Source of the DNA: Vicinamibacteria bacterium | Lineage (GTDB): Bacteria; Acidobacteriota; Vicinamibacteria; Fen-336; JAGNNV01 | Assembly: GCA_016650185.1 (NCBI GenBank) | Contig: JAENWE010000123.1 | Span: forward strand, 1 to 12,491 | Direction: 5' to 3' | DNA length: 12,491 nt | In this document: positions 6,075 through 12,256 of the stretch, in pieces | Numbering within the stretch: position 1 is the stretch's first letter | How the letters are laid out: the number at the start of each line of letters is the position of its first letter | Made by a program: the position numbers and the translations under genes | Notes under the pieces: model-generated | What the model saw: the letters and a program-made list of their open reading frames with translations, nothing else | What the model was told of the DNA's origin: nothing | Database searches by the model: none

Positions 6075-6427
6075 TCCACGGCCCGTAGCGTCGTCCAACC
6101 CGCCAGCATCTGACCCGCAAGACCAATAACAACGACCCACGCCTGAGGCTCATTCACGGCCGCGACCGCGGCGAAGCTGAAGACCAGGAATATGACGTTC
6201 GCCCAACGGATGACAGGCGCGGTCGCCATCCGGCAGGGCTCGACGCTTATATGTGTCCAGTTGAGGACACCGAGAAGGAGCAACCCCAGGCCCGTGCCGA
6301 GGAACCAAACTGCATCCGGAGACAGCCGCGAGTACATCATCGGCGTGACGGCGGAATGGACAAGAGCCACGAGCGAGACGGCCCCGCTGGATATCTGATG
6401 AACCCGCCGCCATCCCTTGAAGGTCAC
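6071..6427 (-). CDS. Small four-helix membrane protein upstream of the GDCCVxC gene
   Basis: From GTG at 6427 the product is 118 residues with four predicted membrane segments, at about residues 12-30, 39-58, 71-92 and 95-115. A short basic N-terminus (TFKGWRR) precedes the first segment. Conserved-looking polar residues within or next to the helices include His10, His24 and His59, plus Cys65. A longer frame back to ATG 6580 adds Arg- and Trp-rich sequence that looks non-coding, so I used the GTG; a GGAGG lies about 15 bases upstream, which is long. Its stop overlaps the GTG of the GDCCVxC gene (GTGA), so the two are translated together and probably act together. I do not recognise a named family. 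Small membrane partners of cysteine-rich proteins often handle metals, but this is only inference. Confidence 0.7.
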   Translation of the reverse strand: MTFKGWRRVHQISSGAVSLVALVHSAVTPMMYSRLSPDAVWFLGTGLGLLLLGVLNWTHISVEPCRMATAPVIRWANVIFLVFSFAAVAAVNEPQAWVVVIGLAGQMLAGWTTLRAVE

Positions 6428-6437
6428 GCGCTGTAGC

Positions 6438-6632
6438 TTAGACCTCCAGCAGCGCAACGATTTCGTCGAGCCTCTCGACCTCCTTGGGAAGCCGTTCGTG
6501 AGTCGCGCGACGTCATTCCTCCGCCGCCTCCACCACCAAAGAAATAGCAGCCTTGGGCGCGGCCCCGCTTGGGCTCGCATTCATGGCGAGCAAGTCCACA
6601 ACGACGGCCGCGCCCCCCGCCTCCGGCTTCAT
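6438..6632 (-). pseudogene. Coding-like frame interrupted by one in-frame TGA
   Basis: A single reading frame runs from ATG 6632 to TAA 6438 and has strong G/C third positions throughout, but it contains one TGA at 6515..6513 (codon 40). Before it the protein reads MKPEAGGAAVVVDLLAMN and continues to SLVVEAAEE. After it, ATHERLPKEVERLDEIVALL looks like a short amphipathic helix. The bias continues on both sides of the TGA, which suggests either a nonsense mutation in a former gene, a sequencing error, or, less likely, a recoded codon. It ends 11 bases upstream of the membrane-protein GTG on the same strand, so it may be the former first gene of that operon. No family was recognised. Confidence 0.35.
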
Positions 6633-6815
6633 CGTCTACCCGCACAGCTCCAGACGTTTTCCTCGGGTGCCCGAGTTCATCGGTCAAAACGCGGAGGAAA
6701 GTGAACGAGACACGCACCAAGGCCGACCGCCGAAGCGGTCGCGGGAGGGATTCTTGCGCTCGCGATGGCGCTTTCCACCGGCGTCCGATACATTGCGGTC
6801 GGAGGAAATCTGGAC

Positions 6816-6949
6816 ATGCTCACGAAACGCGAATGCCTTCTAGGCAGCGGCCAGGTCAAGGGAACCATGATCCAGGCCCACCTCAACTGGCTCAAGCAGC
6901 AGAATGTGGATCCCACCACGGCGCTTCAGGGAAAAGCGCCTGGATGGGT
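6816..6949 (+). pseudogene. N-terminal remnant of a gene with a VKGTMIQAHLNWL module
   Basis: An ATG at 6816 with GGAGG about ten bases upstream opens a frame whose first 45 or so residues look genuinely coding: MLTKRECLLGSGQVKGTM, then IQAHLNWLKQQNVDPTTALQ. The V-K-G-T-x(5)-L-x-W pattern resembles the start of DUF2378/TIGR02265-type proteins (about 180-200 residues) found in myxobacteria and similar groups. After about 6945 the frame becomes GC-rich low-complexity sequence (repeated GGTCGGC) and then runs antisense into the 3' end of the ATPase gene. So only the N-terminus survives. The family link is a weak recollection; the truncation is what the sequence shows. Confidence 0.4.
6920..6940. 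terminator. Perfect 7-bp stem-loop beyond the end of the pilB-like gene
   Basis: GGCGCTT (6920-6926) and AAGCGCC (6934-6940) pair perfectly around a seven-base loop, 55 bases past the stop of the minus-strand ATPase gene. No T-tract follows on either strand, so a terminator role is only possible. The hairpin lies inside the truncated plus-strand frame. Confidence 0.3.
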
Positions 6950-6994
6950 CGGCGGCGCAGGGCGGCGTGGTCGGCGTGGTCGGCTTCGCCGTAG

Positions 6995-9310
6995 CTACTT
7001 GATACAGACGGCCCGGACCTGCTTGGCGTCGGTCCGGCCGGTCACGGCCTTCATTAGGCCGTCCTGGAGGAGGGTGCGCATGCCGTCCTTCAGCGCTTGA
7101 TTGCGCATCGACTCCACGGTCGCCTTCTTCTGGATGAGGCGCTTCATTTCGTCGGTGGCCACGAGAAGCTCGTGGATGCCGACACGGCCCTTGTAGCCAC
7201 CGCCGCACTTCTTGCAGCCCTTGGGCCGGAAGAACTTGTGCCCGAAGGGAGCCTTCAGCTCCGGCCAGAATTCCTCGCCATAGGCCTCGACGATGCCGTC
7301 GTATTCGCCCTGCTCGGGTTCGTACTCCTCCTTGCAGTCGCCACACAGCGTCCTCACCAGGCGCTGCGCCATGATCCCGAGCAGCGCATCCGCGAAGTTG
7401 AACGGATCGATGTCCATGTCCATGAGACGCGTGATGGTTTCGGGCGCGGAGTTCGTGTGCAGAGTGGAGAGGACCATGTGGCCGGTGAGCGACGCCTCGA
7501 TGCCGGTGGCCGCGGTTTCATGGTCGCGCATTTCGCCGACCATGATCACGTCGGGGTCGGCGCGGAGGAAGGCCTTCATGGCCATGGCGAAAGTAAAACC
7601 GATCTTGGGGAATACCTGTACCTGACGCAGGCCGTACTGCGTGATTTCGACCGGGTCCTCGGCGGTCCAGATCTTCATGTCGACGGTGTTGATGAAGCCG
7701 AGACAGGAATGCAGGGTGGTGGTTTTTCCTGAGCCGGTGGGGCCGACGACGAGAGCGATGCCGTAGGGCTTGGAGAGGAGGGCCTGCATCTCCGTCAGGT
7801 TCCGGTCGGAGAATCCCATCTTCTCCATGGGGAGGGGCTTGCTGGCGGCGAGGATACGCATGACCACGTCTTCGTTGCCACCCGCGGTGGGAATGGTGGC
7901 GACGCGGAGCTCGATGACGCCCATGGGCCCCTTGAAACGGATCTTGCCGTCCTGAGGTTTGCGACGCTCTGAGATATCGAGCTTGGCCATGATCTTGTAG
8001 CGCTGCACGAGGGCGTTGCGGTGAGCCGGCGGCACCTCGAGGTGCTTCATGCAGTCGCCGTCAATGCGGAACCGGATGACCGTGGGCACCTGCTTGCCGT
8101 AGGGCTCGACGTGAATGTCGGACGTTCCCTTGTTATAAGCCTCGATGATGATCTTGTTCGCGAGCTTGACGATGGCGGTGTCGGTCTCTTCGGACTCCGG
8201 CTCACCACCACCCGAACCCTCCTCGCCCTCCAACTCTCCCTCCTCGCCGGAGCCGAGCTCGGTGATGATGGTGGCGAGATCGGCGGTGTCGTCTGCCGTG
8301 GGCGCGTCGCCCGGAGCGACGCCCACGCCGTAGCTGAGCGCCAGATACTGCATGATGTCGTCTTTGAGCGCGACCAGGAACTCGTGGCGGGGCGAGAGGT
8401 TCATCGCCTTGATGGCGTCGCAGCGCGTGAGGTCGTAGGGATCCTCGACGGCCACGAACATGGTTCCTTCCCGCTTTTCAATGGGCGCGGAGATGTTCTT
8501 CTTCAGGAAGTCGATGGTCAGCCGGCCCTTGATGTCTTCCGGCATCAGGTAGCCCTCGGGGGGGGCCCAGAACTTGCAGTTGTAGAACTGAGCCATGGCC
8601 TTGCCCAGTTCTTCCTTGGGAACCTTGAAATCCTCCATCAGGATCTTCGAAACGTCGACCTGATTGACCCGCGCCTTCGTGACCGCGGCCTCGATGTCTT
8701 TCTCGGACACCACGCCCTTGTCGATCAGCGCGCCATACTTGGTCGGTTTCGAGCTACGCGCGGCCCGATGCTGGTTATAGAAAGCGATGCCGAGGATCTT
8801 GGCGAGTTCCTCGGCGGCCTCCTCATCTTTGGGGCCAAACCCTGTGCCGCCCCGTTTGTTGATCAGCTGGAGCACGCCCAGCAGGTACTTTTCAAAGACG
8901 ATCGGGCAGGCCAGGACCTGGGTGGTTCGATAGCCGGTGGTCTTGTCCCATCGCGCATCGAACTTCAAGTTGGGGTGGAGTTTCCCCAGTTCGGCGGGGT
9001 CGTAGGCGTTGCGGATGTTGATGGTTTTCCGGGAGAGCGCGGTGAAACCGGCGATCGACCCGAAGGTCTTGGGGACCCGGATCTCCTTGATGTCGGTGCC
9101 GGCCTTGAACATCGAAAACAGTTCCTGATTCTTGGTATCCAGGGCGAAGATGGTGACGCGGTCGGCGTCCACCAGATCCAGAATCTTGTCCTTCACCTCG
9201 ACCAGGATGTCCTGAATGCTGGTCGCCGAGTTGAGAGCGTGGGCGATTTCGATCAGCCGTTTCCGGTACGAGACCTCTTTGGACGTATCCGCTGGTCTGG
9301 TGGTGGACAT
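6995..9310 (-). CDS. GAF-domain PilB/GspE-family assembly ATPase
   Basis: The 771-residue cytosolic protein fuses three parts. Residues about 15-180 form a GAF domain (SIQDILVEVKDKILDLVDAD, then CPIVFEKYLLGVLQLINKRG). Residues about 188-330 are a GspE/MshE N-terminal domain. A very acidic Gly/Glu linker (about 352-377) leads to a complete type II/IV secretion ATPase. The ATPase carries Walker A GPTGSGKTT (523-531), Walker B DPDVIMVGEMRD (585-596), a His box LSTLHTN (614-620), and a zinc-binding tetracysteine Cys656/Cys659 and Cys699/Cys702. Such ATPases drive pilus extension or pseudopilus assembly. No other pilus or secretion gene is in the window, so the machine it powers cannot be fixed; the GAF domain suggests ligand control. 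AAGGAG lies 12 bases before the ATG at 9310. It is divergent from glnA. Confidence 0.95.
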   Translation of the reverse strand: MSTTRPADTSKEVSYRKRLIEIAHALNSATSIQDILVEVKDKILDLVDADRVTIFALDTKNQELFSMFKAGTDIKEIRVPKTFGSIAGFTALSRKTINIRNAYDPAELGKLHPNLKFDARWDKTTGYRTTQVLACPIVFEKYLLGVLQLINKRGGTGFGPKDEEAAEELAKILGIAFYNQHRAARSSKPTKYGALIDKGVVSEKDIEAAVTKARVNQVDVSKILMEDFKVPKEELGKAMAQFYNCKFWAPPEGYLMPEDIKGRLTIDFLKKNISAPIEKREGTMFVAVEDPYDLTRCDAIKAMNLSPRHEFLVALKDDIMQYLALSYGVGVAPGDAPTADDTADLATIITELGSGEEGELEGEEGSGGGEPESEETDTAIVKLANKIIIEAYNKGTSDIHVEPYGKQVPTVIRFRIDGDCMKHLEVPPAHRNALVQRYKIMAKLDISERRKPQDGKIRFKGPMGVIELRVATIPTAGGNEDVVMRILAASKPLPMEKMGFSDRNLTEMQALLSKPYGIALVVGPTGSGKTTTLHSCLGFINTVDMKIWTAEDPVEITQYGLRQVQVFPKIGFTFAMAMKAFLRADPDVIMVGEMRDHETAATGIEASLTGHMVLSTLHTNSAPETITRLMDMDIDPFNFADALLGIMAQRLVRTLCGDCKEEYEPEQGEYDGIVEAYGEEFWPELKAPFGHKFFRPKGCKKCGGGYKGRVGIHELLVATDEMKRLIQKKATVESMRNQALKDGMRTLLQDGLMKAVTGRTDAKQVRAVCIK

Positions 9311-9498
9311 GGGAAGCGCGTGCTCCTTCTCTGGACTCGTCTTTGGATCTAGACGCCTGGGAAAGCCTCACTCCGCGGCACGGGCCGAAGAGAACGTCGA
9401 CTCTGGAGGCAAGGATAGGCACCCGGCCCTCGGGGCGTCAATGCTTTCGAGCCGACCCTCGCCTCCGAGGACGCTCCGAAGGATCTTGCGGTCGGATC

Positions 9499-9539
9499 GA
9501 CACATACATGTGTCAAGCATAGTGCTTAATACTTGAGTT
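9499..9539. promoter_or_regulatory. Nested inverted repeats in the pilB-like/glnA intergenic region
   Basis: GACACAT-AC-ATGTGTC (9499-9514) is a perfect 7-bp inverted repeat. Directly after it, AAGCA-TAG-TGCTT (9515-9527) is a perfect 5-bp one. A third, imperfect pair TCAAGCA/TACTTGA (9513-9519 with 9530-9536) overlaps both. They sit in a sharply AT-rich stretch (about 9500-9570) 45-80 bases upstream of glnA, the expected place for promoter and operator. I could not assign convincing -35/-10 hexamers, nor a sigma-54 GG/GC pair. Confidence 0.5.
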
Positions 9540-9569
9540 TTTAGATTAAAGTTCCACCAAGTTAATTCT

Positions 9570-9575
9570 AAGGAG
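9570..9575 (+). promoter_or_regulatory. Shine-Dalgarno sequence of glnA
   Basis: AAGGAG ends six bases before the ATG at 9582. It is the strongest ribosome-binding site in the window and fixes the glnA start. Confidence 0.85.
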
Positions 9576-9581
9576 ATTCCC

Positions 9582-11018
9582 ATGACCCAGATCCCCCTTC
9601 GCGACTTCCTCGAAATTCCCTACGACCAGCTCGAGGAAATGAATCTCGAAGTGAAAAAAGAACGTCTCGCCCGGGTTTCCGCGGCGAAGATCCGCGACAA
9701 GCGCCTGCGCTATCTCCAGGAGGAGAAGCGGATCAAAGCGGTGACGGTGTGCTTCACCGACCTCGAAGGCCGGCTGCACATGCTGGACTACGACAAGAAG
9801 TTCCTCCTCGGGTCCGCCGACAACCTCACCTTTGACGGCTCTTCGGTCAGGGGCTTCACCGCTCAGCAGGAGTCGGATCTGCGTCTGGTGATCGACTGGG
9901 CCGCCTTCTACTGGCTGCCCGCCGACGTCTTCGGGCCGGGGAAGGTGCTGGTATTCGGCGAAGTCCTGGACCGCGATGGGGAGCCCTACCCCGGGGACAT
10001 GAGGGCCAAGCTGAAGGCCTTCGCCAACCACATCTACGAGAAGGACGGAACGGTCTGCCATGCGGCCAATGAGATCGAGGGCTTCCTCTTCAAGGGCCGC
10101 GACGCGGAGCGCCGGTATCGCGAGACCATGCAATTCGATTTCATCTCCACCGGCGGCTACTACCACTCCCTCCCCGGCGACGCGCTCCGGCGGTTCATAG
10201 ACCATGCGGCCGAGGTTCAGCGCGCCATGGGATTCCAGAACGAGAAGGACCATCCCGAGGTCGCTCCCTCGCAGTTTGAGATGAACTATTCGTACACCGA
10301 GGCGGTGATCGCGTCCGACCAGGTTCAGTTGTACAAGCTCCTGTGCCGACAGGTCGCGCAGAACTACGACATGACCGCCTCCTTTTTGCCCAAGCCGGTA
10401 ACCGGTGTCAACGGGAATGGAATGCACACCAACCTCTCCCTGGCGCGCAAGGGGAAGAACCTCTTTTACGACGCCAAGGGGCCCGACATGCTTTCGAAGG
10501 CCGGCTGGGATTTTGTCGACCGGATCCTGACCAGCGCGAACGATATCTGCCTGATGCTGAACTCCTCGGTGAACGCGTACCGGAGACTCGACCCCCACTA
10601 TGAGGCGCCGAACCAGATCAAGGCTTCGGCGAACAACCGGGGAGCCATGATTCGTATTCCCCTGGGGAATGAACGGTCGAAGCGGGTGGAGGTGCGTTCG
10701 GTGGCGCCGGACGCGAACCCCTATCTGGCGATCTACGCGATGCTGCGCACCGGCCTCGAGGGTCCGGTCTCGGAGAAGGAGGATGACCGCAAGGAGCGCA
10801 CGCGGTTCCTGCCCGACAACATCTACGACGCGGTGCGTCTGTTCAAGGCCAGCGAGCTCTCGAAGAAGCTGGTGGGCGAAGAGGTGGCCGCCAAGTTCGC
10901 CGAGCTCAAGATGGCGTCAGCCGAGCGTTGCCCGAAGGCCCTCGGTTCCCTCATCAAGGTGGCGGAGATCCAGTTCCACCACGAAATCACGAACCAGTAT
11001 CTGTGGAGCCACTTCTAG
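9582..11018 (+). CDS. glnA: Type I glutamine synthetase
   Basis: Glutamine synthetase makes glutamine from glutamate, ammonia and ATP, the entry point of nitrogen assimilation. The 478-residue length fits type I enzymes. The beta-grasp N-terminal domain ends in NLTFDGSSVRGF (81-92). The catalytic domain shows metal-ligand motif NEIEGFLF (163-170), EVAPSQFEMNY (226-236), ATP/glutamate-site VNGNGMH (276-282), RLDPHYEAPNQI (335-346), NRGAMIRIP (352-360) and KRVEVR (367-372). In the region where adenylylated GS-I enzymes carry NLYDLP, this one has DNIYDAVRLF (412-421), so control by adenylylation is doubtful. It stands alone, divergent from the ATPase gene, with nested inverted repeats upstream. 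The function is firm; the regulation is inference. Confidence 0.95.
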   Translation: MTQIPLRDFLEIPYDQLEEMNLEVKKERLARVSAAKIRDKRLRYLQEEKRIKAVTVCFTDLEGRLHMLDYDKKFLLGSADNLTFDGSSVRGFTAQQESDLRLVIDWAAFYWLPADVFGPGKVLVFGEVLDRDGEPYPGDMRAKLKAFANHIYEKDGTVCHAANEIEGFLFKGRDAERRYRETMQFDFISTGGYYHSLPGDALRRFIDHAAEVQRAMGFQNEKDHPEVAPSQFEMNYSYTEAVIASDQVQLYKLLCRQVAQNYDMTASFLPKPVTGVNGNGMHTNLSLARKGKNLFYDAKGPDMLSKAGWDFVDRILTSANDICLMLNSSVNAYRRLDPHYEAPNQIKASANNRGAMIRIPLGNERSKRVEVRSVAPDANPYLAIYAMLRTGLEGPVSEKEDDRKERTRFLPDNIYDAVRLFKASELSKKLVGEEVAAKFAELKMASAERCPKALGSLIKVAEIQFHHEITNQYLWSHF

Positions 11019-11502
11019 GCGCTCCCCTCGTTCTCGGGCAAGACCAAGGGCGGCCCGTCCGAAGGACGTTGCGCGGCTGCCAAGAAACCCATGCCGGAAT
11101 GGCCATTTCAGGCCCCTTTCCGTCACTGCGAGTCGCTTCGCGGACTATGCCCGTGACTTTGGGGAGAAACCCATCACCGTCATCGCGAAGGACCCGTTCT
11201 TCCATGGACCGAAGCGATCTCGGCGGGGCCGCGAGATTGCTTCAGGCCACGCAGAACGACGAGGCCTTCGCGATGACGATGTTGGTGGAAACCGTCGGGG
11301 CCTTCGCTATGACGGTCGTTTGTTTCTCTCGAACCGTTACGGACGTGTCCGTCGAATGATGCCGAGCAGGATCCGCTTGGCTCCCGCGGGCGCCTTGTCT
11401 TCCCGCTCGAGCTTCGGCTTCTCCCTCATGAAACCGGCCTCTTCGGTGATTACAATCCGTCCGAGAAGCAGGGGGTCGCGTTCACAGTGCTAGCCTTGTC
11501 GA
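11019..11502. other. Gene-free region after glnA containing palindromic repeats
   Basis: These 484 bases hold no convincing gene. The open frames passing through are shadows or too short. From about 11120 to 11315 the sequence is made of palindromic interspersed repeat fragments, described separately. From 11320 to 11500 I see no clear promoter or terminator. An apparent minus-strand coding bias around 11340-11430 is split between two frames. Confidence 0.6.
11178..11278. repeat. Palindromic interspersed repeat element
   Basis: CGTCATCGCGAAGG (11178-11191) and CCTTCGCGATGACG (11265-11278) are perfect 14-bp inverted repeats. Inside them, GAAGCGATCTCG (11211-11222) and CGAGATTGCTTC (11232-11243) pair with one G:U around a nine-base loop. 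Both motifs match the widespread intergenic repeat type that reads GTCATTGCGAGG ... GAGATTGCTTCG ... CAATGACG in many bacterial genomes. A further arm, CCTTCGCTATGACGG, is at 11301-11315. A possible fragment, CCGTCACTGCGAGTCGC, begins at 11120. The element could fold into a long hairpin in RNA or single-stranded DNA. Confidence 0.8.
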
Positions 11503-11742
11503 GTGAACCCAAGACAGCTACTTGACGCGGCCCTTCAGCTTCCGGCTGAAGAGCGTGCTGCTCTGGCGGGGGAGCTTATCCAGAGTCTGGACTCCGAAGT
11601 GGATCCGGATGCCGAGGCGGCCTGGTCGGCCGAGATCCACGCTCGCCTGACACGCGTTGATGCGGGTCAGGCGACGACAATTCCCTGGTCCGAGGCGCGT
11701 CAGCGTATCCACGCCGCGGCGGGCAGTGCGCCTCGAAATTGA
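11503..11742 (+). CDS. Antitoxin of the putative addiction module component (Unstab_antitox) type
   Basis: The 79-residue protein starts with GTG at 11503. It has the typical layout of this small family: LLDAALQLPAEERAALAGEL (6-25), an acidic middle with DPDAEAAWSAEIHARL, then VDAGQATTIPWSEARQRI, where IPW is the usual conserved core. These proteins bind and neutralise a ParE/RelE-type toxin and generally repress their own operon. The toxin gene starts inside its 3' end, overlapping by 17 bases, the normal order of antitoxin first. No strong Shine-Dalgarno sequence precedes the GTG. An alternative is a ParD-like antitoxin, but the motifs fit this family better. Confidence 0.88.
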   Translation: MNPRQLLDAALQLPAEERAALAGELIQSLDSEVDPDAEAAWSAEIHARLTRVDAGQATTIPWSEARQRIHAAAGSAPRN

Positions 11743-12034
11743 GTTCCTCGACGAGGCGCTAGAAGAGGCTGAGGCGGCCGCTCGTTGGTATGCCGAACGA
11801 AGCGAGTCCGCGGCCTTAGGGTTCGCGGACGAGATCGGCGTGGCAGCTTCGGCCATTCAGCGGCTCCCGACGGCCTGGCCGCCCTTCGAACAGGGAACGC
11901 GCCGCTACCTGCTGCGCCGGTATCCGTTCAGCGTCGTTGATCGCGTCGAGCGAACTCGGATCCTGATCGTCGCGGTCGCGCATGGACATCGTCAGCCTGG
12001 TTATTGGCAGTCGCGCCTTCCCGTGCCCCATTAG
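11726..12034 (+). CDS. ParE/RelE superfamily toxin
   Basis: From GTG 11726 this is a 102-residue protein. The start overlaps the antitoxin gene; a longer frame from 11657 lies wholly within the antitoxin and adds only basic, low-quality sequence. The features follow the ParE/RelE pattern. LEIEFLDEALEEAEAAARWY forms the N-terminal helix pair. SAALGFADEIGVAASAIQRL forms the second helix. Then come the strands RRYLLRRYPFSVVDRV and ILIVAVAHGHRQPGYW. Such toxins act on DNA gyrase (ParE) or cut mRNA at the ribosome (RelE); which applies cannot be told from the sequence. The conserved Arg residues in RRYLLRR and the AHGHRQPGYW end suggest an intact gene. It is probably co-transcribed with the antitoxin and lies convergent to rpoC. 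Confidence 0.88.
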   Translation: MRLEIEFLDEALEEAEAAARWYAERSESAALGFADEIGVAASAIQRLPTAWPPFEQGTRRYLLRRYPFSVVDRVERTRILIVAVAHGHRQPGYWQSRLPVPH

Positions 12035-12069
12035 AGACGCCTGTCTACTGGACGGTGGTCCGTTCTTCC

Positions 12070-12099
12070 GGGCGCAAAGGGGATCGCTCCTTTCCGCCC
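12070..12099. terminator. Hairpin 3' of the toxin gene
   Basis: GGGCGCAAAGG (12070-12080) pairs with CCTTTCCGCCC (12089-12099), one mismatch in 11, around an eight-base loop. With a bulge the stem can extend outward through CCGGG/CCCCGG. It lies 35 bases past the toxin stop. No T-tract follows on either strand, so terminator function for the toxin operon is only possible. Confidence 0.4.
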
Positions 12100-12191
12100 C
12101 GGAGAGTGCTGCAAGCACGCGCGGTTCCCTCCGAAGGTGGGTGCCTTGGAGCTCCCTGAGGAGTTGCGGCACTACGGCCGAGTAGCGCGGA

Positions 12192-12209
12192 GCTTCCCCT
12201 TGGGGAAGC
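12192..12209. terminator. Perfect 8-bp palindromic hairpin between the toxin gene and rpoC
   Basis: GCTTCCCC (12192-12199), TT, then GGGGAAGC (12202-12209). It lies 48 bases past the rpoC stop and could act in the end of that transcript. No U-tract follows in the rpoC direction. Confidence 0.4.
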
Positions 12210-12256
12210 GAAAGCCTGGCCACGCCCCACGAGTACGAGTACGCGGCGGCCTTGGT

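Noticed and set aside
6569..6994. Plus-strand open frames between the membrane-protein gene and the pilB-like gene
   Set aside because: They are Arg/Pro/Ser-rich without domain character; only the short VKGT-containing segment from 6816 looks coding.
8021..9352. Plus-strand open frame of 443 codons opposite the GAF-ATPase
   Set aside because: It mirrors the codon structure of the ATPase gene, whose motifs are complete on the minus strand; the plus translation shows no domain.
9504..9551. Sigma-70 promoter hexamers for glnA
   Set aside because: Several AT-rich hexamers are present, but no -35/-10 pair with 16-18 base spacing stood out; no sigma-54 GG-N10-GC match was seen either.
9546..10598. 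Minus-strand open frame of 350 codons opposite glnA
   Set aside because: It is antisense to glnA, whose catalytic motifs are intact, and would cover the glnA ribosome-binding site.
11337..11430. Possible small minus-strand gene with strong codon bias after glnA
   Set aside because: On careful base counting the coding-like halves fall in two different frames around 11400, so there is no single open frame from the ATG.
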